A stretch of DNA of 64,000 nt from Labia minor (lineage: Eukaryota; Arthropoda; Insecta; Dermaptera; Spongiphoridae), in assembly GCA_963082975.1 (NCBI GenBank), contig OY720348.1, forward strand, positions 54,773,564 through 54,837,563, written 5' to 3'. Both the position numbers and the translations under genes were made by a program. The notes below the pieces were generated by a model that ran no database searches, was not told the DNA's origin, and saw only the letters and a program-made list of their open reading frames with translations. Below, piece by piece: positions 34,565 to 44,822 of this stretch; the first letter of the stretch is position 1, and the number at the start of each line of letters is the position of its first letter.

Positions 34565-35069
34565 AATTGAAATTATTTCATTAAAAAATCAAATTATCTA
34601 CGATTATATTAAAATAAGAAGAAAGAAAAAATATTAATAAAAGAAAATGAAAAATTTGAATTTGAATTTGAAGTCATTATTAAGAAATTGATTGTTATTT
34701 TTTTATTAAGAAATCATTATATAGAAATTAATTGTTGATACAACGAATTGAAATTATTTCATTAAAAAATAAAATTAACTACGATTATATTAAAATAAGA
34801 ATAAAGAAATGATATTAATAATAAGAAAATGAAAAATTTGAATTTGAATTTGAATTTGAAGTCATTATTAAGAAATGGATTGTTATTTTTTATTAAGAAA
34901 TCATTATAAAGAAATGAATTGTTGATGCAACTAATTGAAATTATTTCATCAAAAAATAAAATTAACTACGATTATATTAAAATAAGAATAAAGAAATGAT
35001 ATTAATAATAAGAAAATGAACAATTTCAATTTGAATTTGAAGTCATTATTAAGAAATTGATTGTTATTT
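34565..35069 (+). repeat. Tandem repeat, three units of about 180 bases
   Basis: Units begin at about 34566, 34747 and 34934 with ATTGAAATTATTTCAT, and share CTACGATTATATTAAAATAA, GAATTTGAATTTGAAGTCAT and TTAAGAAAT. GAATTT is itself repeated two to four times within each unit. Pure AT-rich satellite-like DNA. Confidence 0.85.
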
Positions 35070-35123
35070 AAAAGTGAGCGCTAGATTTGAATAATTAAAT
35101 TTAATAAAATGATAAATTATCAG

Positions 35124-35166
<43 letters not shown>

Positions 35167-36219
35167 GAATTTAGAACGTTATTTCGATTTGTTGGTGAAC
35201 GTGTAAGAAAACGACCGGAGCGTGGCTAGTTACCTCCTCCCCACTCATTTTTTTTTCTTTTTTTTTCAATTGATTGATTGTCCGAAAGAGGTTCGACTTT
35301 GATCTCTCGTGATAAACGTAAGATTCCTAAATAATGCATTTCCATGTTGGCTAACCTCCTCCATGACGGTTACCCGGAGTGAGGGGCTCGTGTTCCAGTC
35401 AAAGTGTACCGTGGGAAATTTAACGAAAACGCGAACACATTTTTACTGCACTTTCTAAAATAGGTTCCTGTTCAAAATGTCGCACCAACAAACAATCATT
35501 AAGAGTTGAAACAAAACACACGTGGCCGATATTTTTTTTTTTTTTTTGTTTTTATTTTTTTATTTTACCAACCATCCAATCTTGAGATAAAAGACCACCA
35601 TCGCATTTAATTGAGACATATGATCAGTGCAATAAAGAGAAGCGATTAGAACGATTTAAAATAATAATAAAAAAAAAAAATCCTCCCTTCCCCCACTCTC
35701 ATTCCCTCTCACTCTGAGGCCCTAATTTCTATTGACTCCCTAATAATAAAATCAGGAATTGTTTTATTAAGATCATTCATCGTCACGATTGAAAATCAAC
35801 TTCACTAATAAAATAAATTATCTAAGAAAGTTATATAACAATATATCGAAAATCGAGAATGGACTGTCTGCGAAATAATCTTCGTTAGGAAGCAAACAAA
35901 AACACAGGTGAGATGTTTTATGATTCGAAAACCTCATTTTCTATGGGCGTAATAAAATTTCGATTAGTTGGAAGGGGAGTATGCAGCGGCTTTTTTTCCC
36001 CAGAGTTTGAAAAGAATTTTAATTTACTTGAACGGGTCAAATTTAAAGATAACAATACATAGAATAGTTAAAAATTTTCTAATGAATTTTTATTCAAGAG
36101 TAACTGAATAATTCATATTAGATAATAAATATTTTAAATAAAATATTAAATACCAATTCATTATAAAATAAATTATACTAATTAAAATTCATATAATAGA
36201 AGATAATATATGGTACATA
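35070..36219. other. Intron or intergenic DNA with a complex island at 35170-35460
   Basis: An AAT run (35121-35162) is followed by a unique island (GAACGTGTAAGAAAACGACC, GGTTCGACTTTGATCTCTCG, CCTCCATGACGGTTACCCGG). Near 35845-35915 a frame reads ENREWTVCEIIFVRKQTKTQ up to CACAG|GTGAGA, a good donor, but no acceptor with a pyrimidine tract precedes it, so I do not call an exon. The rest is AT-rich. Confidence 0.35.
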
Positions 36220-36490
36220 CCAGATGTAAAAGTATGAAACCGGAATTTCCCAATAGATAGTGCTCGCTATCAGTTTAAAGACCGTAGCGCCATCTTCACT
36301 CCCTAACAACTGACGAAGTTTGTCAACATGCAATAACCTAAGTTTGATACACCGGTATATTTTTTTATAACCTCAAATATGTCGAGTTTTCTGCCTATGA
36401 ACTATGATTTGCCGACAACAATGGTTTTGTGCTATCATTTGAAGAAAACTGCTGCAGGATCGAAAAGAATGCATGAAATATTATTTTAAA
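36220..36490 (+). mobile_element. mariner 5'-end fragment
   Basis: Starts after a TA with CAGATGTAAAAGTATGAAAC, a mariner-type TIR, and runs through the 5' UTR into an ORF from 36379 (MSSFLPMNYDL, then VLCYHLKKTAAGSKRMHE). This matches the start of the transposase HTH region. It stops there; the rest of the element is missing. Different subfamily from 30635-31708. Confidence 0.7.
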
Positions 36491-36520
36491 ATGTTTATGT
36501 AATATTTATATGAAGTGATC

Positions 36521-37317
36521 TGAGGCCAGCAGGATCAAGGGGGCAATGAAAGGCTGTAGTTGTTATATAATCGGTATTTATTGTTTGACGTGTTCGGGCG
36601 TAGAGGTTATAAAGTCGGTGTTGTGGAAGTCGCTGAAGTCGGCCGAAGGCGGATCGTCGGTGCGGGACCCAGAGTACGAAGTCCTCTCGGAGTGCTGCTA
36701 GATGGCCCTGGGCGGTCGGTGATGCGGCCGAGTCGGAGGATGGTCCGTGAGCAGTGTGCGGGGACCGGAGGGCGACTCGTGGACGACGTTCTGGGGGACG
36801 ATCAATGGACGATGCTCGTGGCCCGGAGGATGGTCAGCGGACGATGTCCGTGGCCCGGAGGATGGGCAGTGGACGATGAGCCGGGAAGGCTGTCAGTAGA
36901 CGAACTGCGTTGACCGGTGGATTGATCAGCGTACGATATCCATGACCGGAGGGTAATGGTGGCTTGCGGAATCTCGGGCATCGTCCGCTGACCAGAGCGA
37001 TGAGGCCCGGAGGTAGCCGTGGCGATGAGGGCCGGAGGCAGCCGTGGCGATGAGGGCCGGAGGCAACCATCACGTCGGAGTCACCAATTGAGGGGACATG
37101 TGTAGGAGAGGATGGTGAGGATGGGACTGGGTACCGGACTGCTGTCGGGCTGCCCTTATATATCTCCAGCAAGCGCCTCTGGTCCGCCCTATAGGGCGTG
37201 TCCGGAGGCGGAGTTATTTCTTCTCGAAGCGCCTGGAATCTTCTCGAAGTGTTTGAGATCATCTCGAAGCGTCTGGACTGTTCTGGAGCCTTCGAGCATG
37301 ATTTGTGTGACGCCACA
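36521..37317 (-). mobile_element. Solo LTR of a retrotransposon (Ty3/gypsy-like guess), fossil
   Basis: On the minus strand it begins TGTGGCGTCACAC and ends GGCCTCA, flanked by GATC on both sides (36517-36520, 37318-37321), a 4-base target duplication. GC-rich and unlike the surroundings. Parts: a U3 with heat-shock-type motifs around 37218-37270, a TATATAAG at 37155-37162, an R/U5-like stretch with short tandem GC-rich repeats (about 36810-36880 and 36995-37070), and AATAAA near 36577. No internal region or second LTR is present, so it most likely arose by LTR recombination. The exact flanking duplication suggests a moderate age. Open frames across it are compositional. Confidence 0.72.
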
Positions 37318-37321
37318 GATC

Positions 37322-37824
37322 TAAATTGAATCGATGTGTTTTTATAAATTTCCAATAAATATAATAAATATTGAAGTTCCAAATTTCAAATCCCAGAGAT
37401 AATTATAAGAATTGTAGCTTCCTACTCGTGAAGTACGAGGTTTTACAGGTAGAAAAATTAAAATATATACTGATCACACGCATTTCCCTTCTGGGGGGGG
37501 GGGGTAAATTCAAATATATATATATGAGACTTAAGAGACTCTCATTAATTTTGAAGTGAATATTTATTTTTTTTTCTTTTTAATCAAGCTATAATCCTTC
37601 ATCCAAATAAGAATGTATTTATTTTTGGCTACAGGGAGCATGTAGTAAGGAAAAGGAAGATCAAGGAATTCAAGGGTAAAAGACATGATTCTTTGAGATG
37701 AGAGTAGGATCTCACTCCTCTCAATCATGAGCTCACGTGAGGGCAGGGACGCCATTCCCTGAAGTAGAGCTCTTTTCTATTGGGATTATAGAAAAGAATC
37801 TACCCGTTACCCATAACAATTATT
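37322..37824. other. Spacer between solo LTR and LINE fragment
   Basis: Short G run (37493-37503), (AT)n, and a moderately complex stretch at 37620-37790. Open frames on the minus strand lack any supporting signal. Nothing recognised. Confidence 0.4.
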
Positions 37825-38590
37825 ATCTATCTCTGTGGCTCTACGGAACTCGAAAGTTCTAGACCGCTGCAACCACACTTCTCCAATTCTGAGCCAAAAC
37901 CCTCCAATCCCTACCCTCTCCCATCTCTCTCACGTCCCTTCCTTGGTCTTACAAGCGGGCGTTTCCCACTCGGTCTCTCCACCAATATATTTTTCGCCAT
38001 TCTTTCCTCTCCCATTCTAGCCACGTGCCCTGCCCATCACAGCCTTTTCGATTTTAATTCTAACTACCATATATTTGGAGATACATAGAGGTCATGCAAT
38101 TCCTCGTTATGCAGTCTCCGCCATTTTCCGGTGACCTCATCTTTGGCCCATAAATGCTGCGAAGAATCCTATTCTCAAATACTCTAAATCCACTCTCGAT
38201 TCCTAAGGTTACACACCTCACACCCATATAATACAACCATAAAAATAATTGTTTTATATATTTTAATTTTTATCTCCTTTGATAATAATTTTGACACGAT
38301 AAGCCCCTTTACTGAATGATATCAGGAGTTTGCCGATTGCAACCTCCCTTTAAATTTTTCTCGAATATTATTACACAACCTAAGTATTTAAATTTTTCTA
38401 TATTTTCGAATTCTACATTTTGTATGTTAAGACTTTGTGAGTTAATACTATTCCTCTCTTTTAATAAATACTTTGTCTTAGCACTATTAATTTCCAACCC
38501 CAACCCTTTTCCTGCTTCGATTAATTTTTCTACGCTATCTATAATTGCAATCGAATCTCCTATTATCTTTAAGTCGTCTGCGTAACCTAT
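37825..38590 (-). mobile_element. 5'-truncated LINE, reverse-transcriptase part
   Basis: On the minus strand it begins at the catalytic YADD motif (38573-38584), continues GLEINSAKTKYL and ENIEKFKYLGCVI, and later the tail matching 2178-2760 (VLYGC region, SVYGPKDEV-like block, VLDRCNH-antisense tail), ending with the same AGAGCCACAGAGATAG 3' end. Several frames are needed, so it is dead. RTE/Jockey-type ORF2; the clade cannot be fixed from this part. Confidence 0.85.
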
Positions 38591-38652
38591 TACTTGATTT
38601 ATAATTATTTTCTTATTTTATTTTATATGTAGCTAAATTTATTTTTAAAATA

Positions 38653-39649
38653 CACCTATCCCCCGATTTACACGGTAGATACGTTCCTGAGAAAAACGTG
38701 TAAATCGAAAATTAAAAATTTTCAAGTCAAAACCGTGTAAATCGAAAAGCTTGCAGAAAATGCATAATTTTGCTATTTAACAGTTGTGATTTTTTTCAAT
38801 TTTTTTAGGTGTGCACAGAAATAAAAATAAAATGCATTGACAGGTTAAAATATGTAATATATTACGGAAACACTGTTTTTTTATTTAATTACAATACATT
38901 AAACAGAAATACAAAAAAATAAAACCAAAGGTGTTTTATTATCCTTCATCACTATCAGAAATTACTCTCATTCTTTTTTTCGGAATCGAAGGTTAGAATT
39001 CACTTTCATCACTCGAAGTTATTTGTACCGATTCGATGTTTGAAACAGAAATATTTACATTCTGAGAGGTGGTAATAAAATCGGTTATTAACAATTGTGC
39101 CCATACTCGTGGTATTGCCAGCTGCAACACTCTTTCTAATTGTGTTTTCATTTGTTCTAATAGTTCTTATTGTACCTTCGTTCATGCTATATGATTTTGC
39201 AACATCTACTACTCTATCTCCCTATCGTAAGCGATCCAAAATTTCGATTTTAGTTTCTAAAGAAATAACTTTTCTTTTAACTTCTTTCGACATTATAAGC
39301 CTATAATTTTTTTTAATTTATTTTAATTTATAATAATCTAAATTATGCACTCACTTGTAATTTACGAATATGGAAAATTAAATATTTCTGAAACTGTGAA
39401 ACTTTCACTCAAATACAATTTTCCGTAGATAAAACTTTAATTTTATGCGAAGAAATACAGACACAGTGTGCATGTGCAGCAAGTCAGCACATAAGCTCGG
39501 GATTCCCCGTGAGATGTGTACACAGCACACGTGTTCAAACACAGTAGCATTTAGTAGAGTGGGGTAAAAAGAAAAAAAAAACTTATTTGGAAAACCGTGT
39601 AAAAGCGAAAACGTGTAAAACAAGTACCGTGTAAATCGGGGGATAGGTG
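38653..39649 (-). mobile_element. Tigger/pogo-type DNA transposon, internally deleted
   Basis: TIRs CACCTATCCCCCGATTTACA (left) and the inverse at the right, flanked by TA (38651-38652, 39650-39651). On the minus strand from 39293 the frame reads MSKEVKRKVISLETKIEILD, DVAKSYSMNEGTIRTIR, TIRKSVAAGNTTS: the CENP-B-type helix-turn-helix of Tigger transposases. Stops and a missing middle follow, and near 38950 the acidic C-terminal tail (ISDSDEG) is seen. The DDE catalytic domain is absent. About 1 kb against some 2.5 kb in full elements, so non-autonomous. Confidence 0.92.
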
Positions 39650-39734
39650 TATATAATAACAAGTTCTCAGCAGTATTTTAAATCAATATTTACTTAATTA
39701 AATCCTTCAATAGCTCTTCCATCACATCCCTTAA

Positions 39735-40222
39735 ACCCATTTTAAAGAAACAATATATGTCTGTGACTTTTTGAATGAAACACAGGCTTTTGGATAAAAA
39801 ATTATTTTATTTTTCAACGTAGTCTCCTTTACGCTATATACACTTCGTTCAACATTTCTCCAATTTTTTTTATCCCTTCCAAAAAAATAAGATTTGCCAG
39901 GGACATCAAAATAGGTATTTGTTTGTGAGATGATTTCATCGTTGGAGTCCAATCTCTTTCCGCAGAGTCATTGCTTCAGGTTTGGAAACAAGAAATAGTG
40001 GCATGGGGCTAAATCCGGAGAATAGGGCGAATGAGGCAACAATTCATATCCCAATTCATACATTTTCATGGAAATTCACTTCTATTCATTTTCCACTCAA
40101 AATCACTCAAAAGATCCAGCTGGTTCAAATTTCGACAGGAGTCAGCTGATAGTTGCCTACAGACAGGAGCAGTGTTATCATTTCATTTAAGAGAAGGGAA
40201 ATTAAAAAAATCACGAACTTAT
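39735..40222 (-). mobile_element. mariner derivative, catalytic C-terminus
   Basis: On the minus strand: LLPHSPYSPDLAPCHYFLF, then SNDEIISQTNTYFDVPGKSY and KACVSFKKSQTY, the C-terminal part of an irritans-like mariner transposase. The third catalytic Asp (normally in APSDYHLF) is His here, and several frames are needed. The N-terminal two thirds are missing apart from a possible 5' UTR (40080-40222). Confidence 0.8.
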
Positions 40223-40340
40223 TGACCTGGCTTTATAATAATCTTTAATAAATACCAAAAACTCTTAGTCCCAGTAACTATACTCTTCCAGGTATCCCTA
40301 TCCAGTGCTATGTAATCCGTATCTAATAAAATCATAACAT
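40223..40340 (-). mobile_element. LINE 3'-tail scrap
   Basis: On the minus strand it reads ALDRDTWKSIVTGTKSF, the usual C-terminal motif of the LINE family at 2178-2760 (QDRGTWRNVIGAAKNF). It directly abuts the mariner remnant, which probably inserted into or next to it. Confidence 0.55.
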
Positions 40341-40649
40341 TAATAAGAATTATAACTCTAATAATATATATATATATACTCGTATATATATATATATATA
40401 TATATATATAGCCGCCTAGATGATTTTTTTTTTCTTTTTTCAATACTCATTCTCCCTCCTCCCTCCAAGTCTGTAATGAAAATTGATACCAAATCTTTTC
40501 GAATGTGATTAATTGATAATCCATTCAAGTGATTTGTAACATTAATGGCGTGAGTCAGTGGACCCAAGTGAGGAGGGCACGCGATCTGAAAGAAGTCCTT
40601 CCCCCACCTGAGTTTTTCGATTTATGCGCCCTGGCCTCTTCCCATCGTT

Positions 40650-40687
<38 letters not shown>

Positions 40688-40725
40688 GCGTAATTCTCTA
40701 TTCACACTATTAAAATATATTATAG
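40341..40725. other. Presumed intron with (AT)n tracts
   Basis: AT runs at about 40365-40412 and 40652-40685. A complex patch lies at 40440-40650 (CATTCTCCCTCCTCCCTCC, AGGAGGGCACGCGATCTG). Ends at the acceptor for the exon at 40726. Confidence 0.4.
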
Positions 40726-40846
40726 GAATGATCCAATGCATTTGGAAAAAGCAAAAGCTGATGAAATTGATTTGTTACTGTTTCTTTATAGACTTGAAGA
40801 ACAACATTCTAAAGAAAAATATTATTATCGTTTCTTGTCTGAATAG
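40726..40846 (+). CDS. Terminal coding exon of the unidentified plus-strand gene
   Basis: The acceptor is AAATATATTATAG. The exon starts with one base of a split codon (phase 2) followed by 39 codons and TAG at 40844-40846. The peptide starts NDPMHLEKAKADEID, continues LLLFLYRLEEQHSKEK and ends YYYRFLSE: an amphipathic, charged, protein-like C-terminus. The other frames are closed. The phase does not match the phase-0 donor at 34380, so at least one exon between them is unseen. No poly(A) signal is obvious right after the stop. The family is not recognised; the coding character is the strongest among the exons of this gene. Confidence 0.65.
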
Positions 40847-41406
40847 TTTATAGATGGAATCGGGGATTAATCTAATCGACTTTTTTTTTTCAAAAGAAGA
40901 TATTTTTATTAAATATTTGTGCTATGTTTTTTTTTTATAATTTTATTTATTTATTTTTTTTTCTATAGAATATTGAAATGAATCGTTCACGTAATATTTA
41001 TTTATAATCAAATGAATATCAGATCAAGTTTAACTTGGATGAAAGAAGAAAGAGAAAATAATAATAATAATAATAATAAAAATAAACGAACGTGATAACA
41101 AATCAGAAAATAATCAAATTAGAATAAATTTTCTATTAATTTTGAAAATGATGAAATATTTATGGAAATAAATTCATTTTAATTTTCAAATAAAATATCA
41201 ATTTCTCAGCAGGTGGGAGAGAAGAATAATCCACTTTTCTATATAAATATATATTCAAATTCAATGTAACATCTAATTGAATGGATACATTAAAATTTGT
41301 GTTTTTTATTAATAACGATTTTCAAATAAAATAAATCATATATATTTTTTTTTATAATAGGATAAAAAGTAAAGTATTATTACGATTAAAGTAAAAATAA
41401 AAGTCC
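40847..41406. other. Possible 3' UTR, then AT-rich DNA
   Basis: Follows the stop codon at 40846. An ATTATTTATAAT-type AT-rich stretch is found, but no clear AATAAA within the first 80 bases. AAT runs near 41058-41085. No gene signal beyond. Confidence 0.4.
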
Positions 41407-41516
41407 AAATTACGCAGATCTTTTAAAGAGAAATGATTAATTATTGAATTTCCTAGACTCCTACTCGAGTCTTCAGTGTGGTAGACTGTCGTGCTAACCA
41501 CTAAACCACTGAAGAA
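41407..41516 (-). mobile_element. Short tRNA-like SINE relic, copy 2
   Basis: On the minus strand CAGTGGTTTAGTGGTTAGCA then CAGTCTACCACACTG: the D arm and an anticodon stem-loop like those of Val/Gly tRNAs. The T-arm is degenerate. The tail TTTCTCTTTAAAAGATC matches 11555-11600, so this is a mobile family and not a functional tRNA gene. Confidence 0.55.
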
Positions 41517-42054
41517 TCTGATTAAACTTATTATAGAAATAATTTCTTTTTAAACTATACATTTTGTATCCTTGTATGTTTTATAGATTAATCAGTAAAA
41601 TAAATATTATTTTTAATATTACAATATTTTTTGAATTATAACAATTCAATAGCATTGATTTGAATTGTTTTTTGTTGTATTCTAAAAAATAACTATTTAA
41701 GTCAGTGTTTCAACCTTTCAGTATTTAAGGCTTAGTTTTCAATTATAATTTTGATTGCGCCTTCGCTTACCATACTATATATTCATCAAGAATTTATATT
41801 AAGTATTTTGGATGTTGTTTTTAAATTCGTTTTAACTAACTGCCAAAACAAGAGTTTTACAATATGTATGTGTGCCTTCGATTCAGTGAATTAATCCATT
41901 TTTACATATATTTTCACTTGCATATTCTCGCGCCCCCTAAGAGGGGTGCTCTTTTCAATTTATTTGGAAGTCCTAAGATCATTATTTACTTCCCAAAGCA
42001 ATCTGTTTTATTAGTAGATATTCTGTTAAGGCTCCTTTTCAATGTGCCCAAATT
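41517..42054. other. Moderately AT-rich DNA
   Basis: A 65-codon open frame at 41864-42061 and its complement show no family resemblance. GCGCCCCCTAAGAGGGGTGC near 41930 is a small GC-rich palindrome-like patch. Possibly the body of the element whose hairpin follows. Confidence 0.35.
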
Positions 42055-42208
42055 TGTATAATTGATTGATTTAGTTAAATAAATGTACAACGTTTCGACT
42101 GCTTATTCTGTAGACTGCTTGAATCGGAGCAAGCGTGCGGTATTTGATAATGACTGCAGAATAAGCAGTCGAAATGTTGTCCATTTATTGAACTAAATAA
42201 ATCAATTA
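42055..42208. repeat. Hairpin-forming inverted repeat, Penelope-like-element style
   Basis: ATTGATTTAGTTAAATAAAT then CGTTTCGACTGCTTATTCTG on the left return inverted on the right (GCAGAATAAGCAGTCGAAAT, ATTTATTGAACTAAATAAAT), arms of about 55 bases around a short centre with its own CTTGAATCGGAGCAAG hairpin. ACGTTTCGAC-type motifs of this kind are usual at ends of Penelope-like elements, but no RT or GIY-YIG coding part is seen, so the class is a guess. Confidence 0.5.
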
Positions 42209-43253
42209 TACAATATATGGTTGTATAAATAAAAATTCATTAAACGACTTTCTCCATATTTGATATATAAATTTTCAAATTTATCAATAAGAATTCTTCA
42301 TGCAAAGCCATGAAAGAAATAAAAAATAAATTCCATACTGATTAGTGAAATGATAAACCTATTATAAAAGAGATAATTAAAACTATTCAATGAATAGTAA
42401 AAAAAACACATCAAATAATATTAACTATTGTTCGATAAATCAATCATTCAATGATGACTAATAATCTTTATTGAAAATTTATTAAAAAATGTATTATACA
42501 ATAATCAGATTAAAAATTTGAATAATAATATGAATATTTTATAAGATTAAATTATTATAAAATAATTATGTTTGATTTCTAATATACATATTAGGTCAAT
42601 TGAAAATTAATAAATTGTTCCTTTGAATATATATATGTATTTGTAGTAGTTGATGAATATATCTATTAAATGGATTTTTATTAAAACACCACAGATTTGT
42701 ATAATTTATTTATTTATTAAAAAACAAATATATTTATATTATTAATTTCTAGGAGATGATCTAAATTAAAGATTATTATAAAAATAGCTACATCAGGCAT
42801 TTGAAGATCTTATGAAAGGTCAAGTAGGGTAGAGGTTTTGTATGATCAGTTCAACGGACCCTCTCACACAACCATAATTCGAGACCAATATTTATTATTT
42901 CAAATATCTTTCTAATTTTGTTTATGTTTTTTTTTTTATTAAAACACAACAACAGTTTCATCCAAATCCCTGAAGCTTCCTACTTTGTAAATAATTACTA
43001 AATAAAGATTAAATAGATCAAGTTTAAATAATAATAAATTTAAAATTTACTAACTGTTAACATTCAAATTCATGGTATATGTATATAAATTTATTGTAAA
43101 GTATACCTAATGGATAATAAATAAATATGATATAAAAAAGTATTGCTATAAACAATAATAATATTTAATTAATAAAAAATAAAATATTGGAAGCGTATTT
43201 CATAAAAGCCAAAAAAAGGATAATTGAAAAAACTTCTTCTTAATAGTAATTAG
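42209..43253. other. AT-rich DNA
   Basis: AT-rich with no recognised repeat end; a slightly complex patch at 42785-42900 (GATCTTATGAAAGGTCAAG). Nothing coding. Confidence 0.5.
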
Positions 43254-43875
43254 CTGGAGTGTCTCCACTCGACTATCTCGCAATTTGAATTGGATTAAAT
43301 AACATAATATATTATATTTAAATTAAATTTAATTAATTATAAATTATAAATAATAAATATTAAACCAGCGCATGTTTGGCTTTTTATTGATGGCACCATG
43401 GCACGTGTTGGCGCGTGAGATTTGCAGTGTTAAAAAATTATAATTCTGGTACTTTCAGCAATTCAATCAAGCTGAAATTCTATATATAGCAGTTTTATAC
43501 AATTATTAATCATGTGAAAAATTATCAAACATATATTTTTATTTTTATGTTCACTTTAGAGGAAAAAAAATCAAAACGTTATAGGTAATGACCCTCTTCC
43601 GGTTGAGCTACATTTCTCAAAAGTTTATAGAAAACTATGAATTTTGAATAATGTCCATGTACCAAATTTCATCATTCTAGCTCAAACCGTTTTTGCGTAA
43701 TCTTTCTACATACATATACACACACATACACACACACATACACACACACACACACACACAGACATTTTTCTCAACCTTAGTGAAAATGATTCAGGAACCT
43801 TCAAAACGTATAAAAACATCAAAATCTCAACATCGAAAATTTTCATGATCGCAATACTATCTCTGGCGAGATAGT
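43254..43875 (-). mobile_element. HINE-1 copy G, head-to-head with copy H
   Basis: Hairpin end at 43254 and 5' end GCGAGATAGT at 43869-43875. One of the longest copies; the CA-type microsatellite (43709-43760) is interrupted by TA steps. Only 32 AT-rich bases separate its 5' end from that of copy H, and the same spacer occurs at 50040-50071. Confidence 0.88.
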
Positions 43876-43907
43876 AAAAATATTAGTTATTTTATAAAAT
43901 ATTTTTT

Positions 43908-44500
43908 ACTATCTCATCAGAGATCACTAAAATTTTCGATGTCGAGATTTTGATGTTTTTATACGTTTTGAAGGTCCCTGAGTCATTTTCACTAAGGTTA
44001 AGAAAAATGTCTGCGCGTGTGTGTGTGTGTATGTATGTGTGTATGTAGACAAGATTACACAAAAACGGTATGAGCTAGAATAATGAAATTTGGTATATAT
44101 TGGCATTATTCAAAATTCGTAGTTTTCTATCAACTTTTGAGAAATGTAGCTCTTTCAGAGAGGGTCATTACCTGCCACAATTCTTATTTTATTTTTACTC
44201 TAAACTGACCATAAAAATAAAGATATATTTTTGATAGTCTTTCACATGATTAAAAATTGTATACAACTGCTATATATAGCATTTCAGCTTGATTGAATCG
44301 CTGAAAGTACTGGAATTAATTTTTTAACAAGACTGCAAATCACGCGCCAGCACGTGATGTGGTCCCATCAATAAAGAGCCAAACATGCGCTGGTTTAATA
44401 TATATTTATTAATTTATAATTAACTAAATTTAATTTAAATATAATATATGTTAATTAATCCAATTCAAATTCGCGAGATAGTCGAGTGGAGAGACTTCAG
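43908..44500 (+). mobile_element. HINE-1 copy H
   Basis: Starts ACTATCTCATCAGAGATCAC, a variant 5' end lacking AGTATTGCG that is shared with fragment L at 50039. (GT)n and GTAT repeats at 44020-44048. The terminal hairpin reads GAGTGGAGAGACTTC, partly decayed. Confidence 0.87.
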
Positions 44501-44822
44501 ATTTTATTATTATCAGTAGTAATCCTTGGTCGAAACAATCTATAAGTTATTGCTACTTTGAAAAATATATAACTGAAGCCATTATTATAACAACATATAT
44601 ATTTAATAATAATATAATATATATATCAAATATTTTATCAAGTAAATTTGAATCTATTTTTCATCTTGAAATGAAGGAAACAAATTTTTGTTGGGTCATT
44701 TTTAGAAAACCCATTTAACAATTGAAATAAATAATTAAAAAAAAATGTAAAATTTTTAAAGTTTAATATATAAATAATAATAGATTGTAAAAATTTGTTA
44801 AAGAGTTCGGTGTTCCAGATAA
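44501..44822. other. AT-rich DNA
   Basis: AT-rich spacer between the head-to-head HINE pair and the next element; no signals seen. Confidence 0.5.

Noticed and set aside
34342-34584. 80-codon plus-strand ORF as a complete gene
   Set aside because: Only the first part (to 34380) has coding character and it ends at a GTGAGT donor; the rest is read-through into intron and into the 180-base tandem repeat.
34565-35160. CRISPR-like array
   Set aside because: Units are contiguous AT-rich tandem repeats without unique spacers in a eukaryotic context.
36834-37382. 182-codon minus-strand ORF as a host gene
   Set aside because: It lies across the solo LTR from its upstream flank through the TATA region; long frames are expected in this GC-rich DNA.
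41440-41515. Functional Val- or Gly-tRNA gene on the minus strand
   Set aside because: The T-arm is degenerate and the flanking sequence is shared with 11555-11655, which indicates a SINE.
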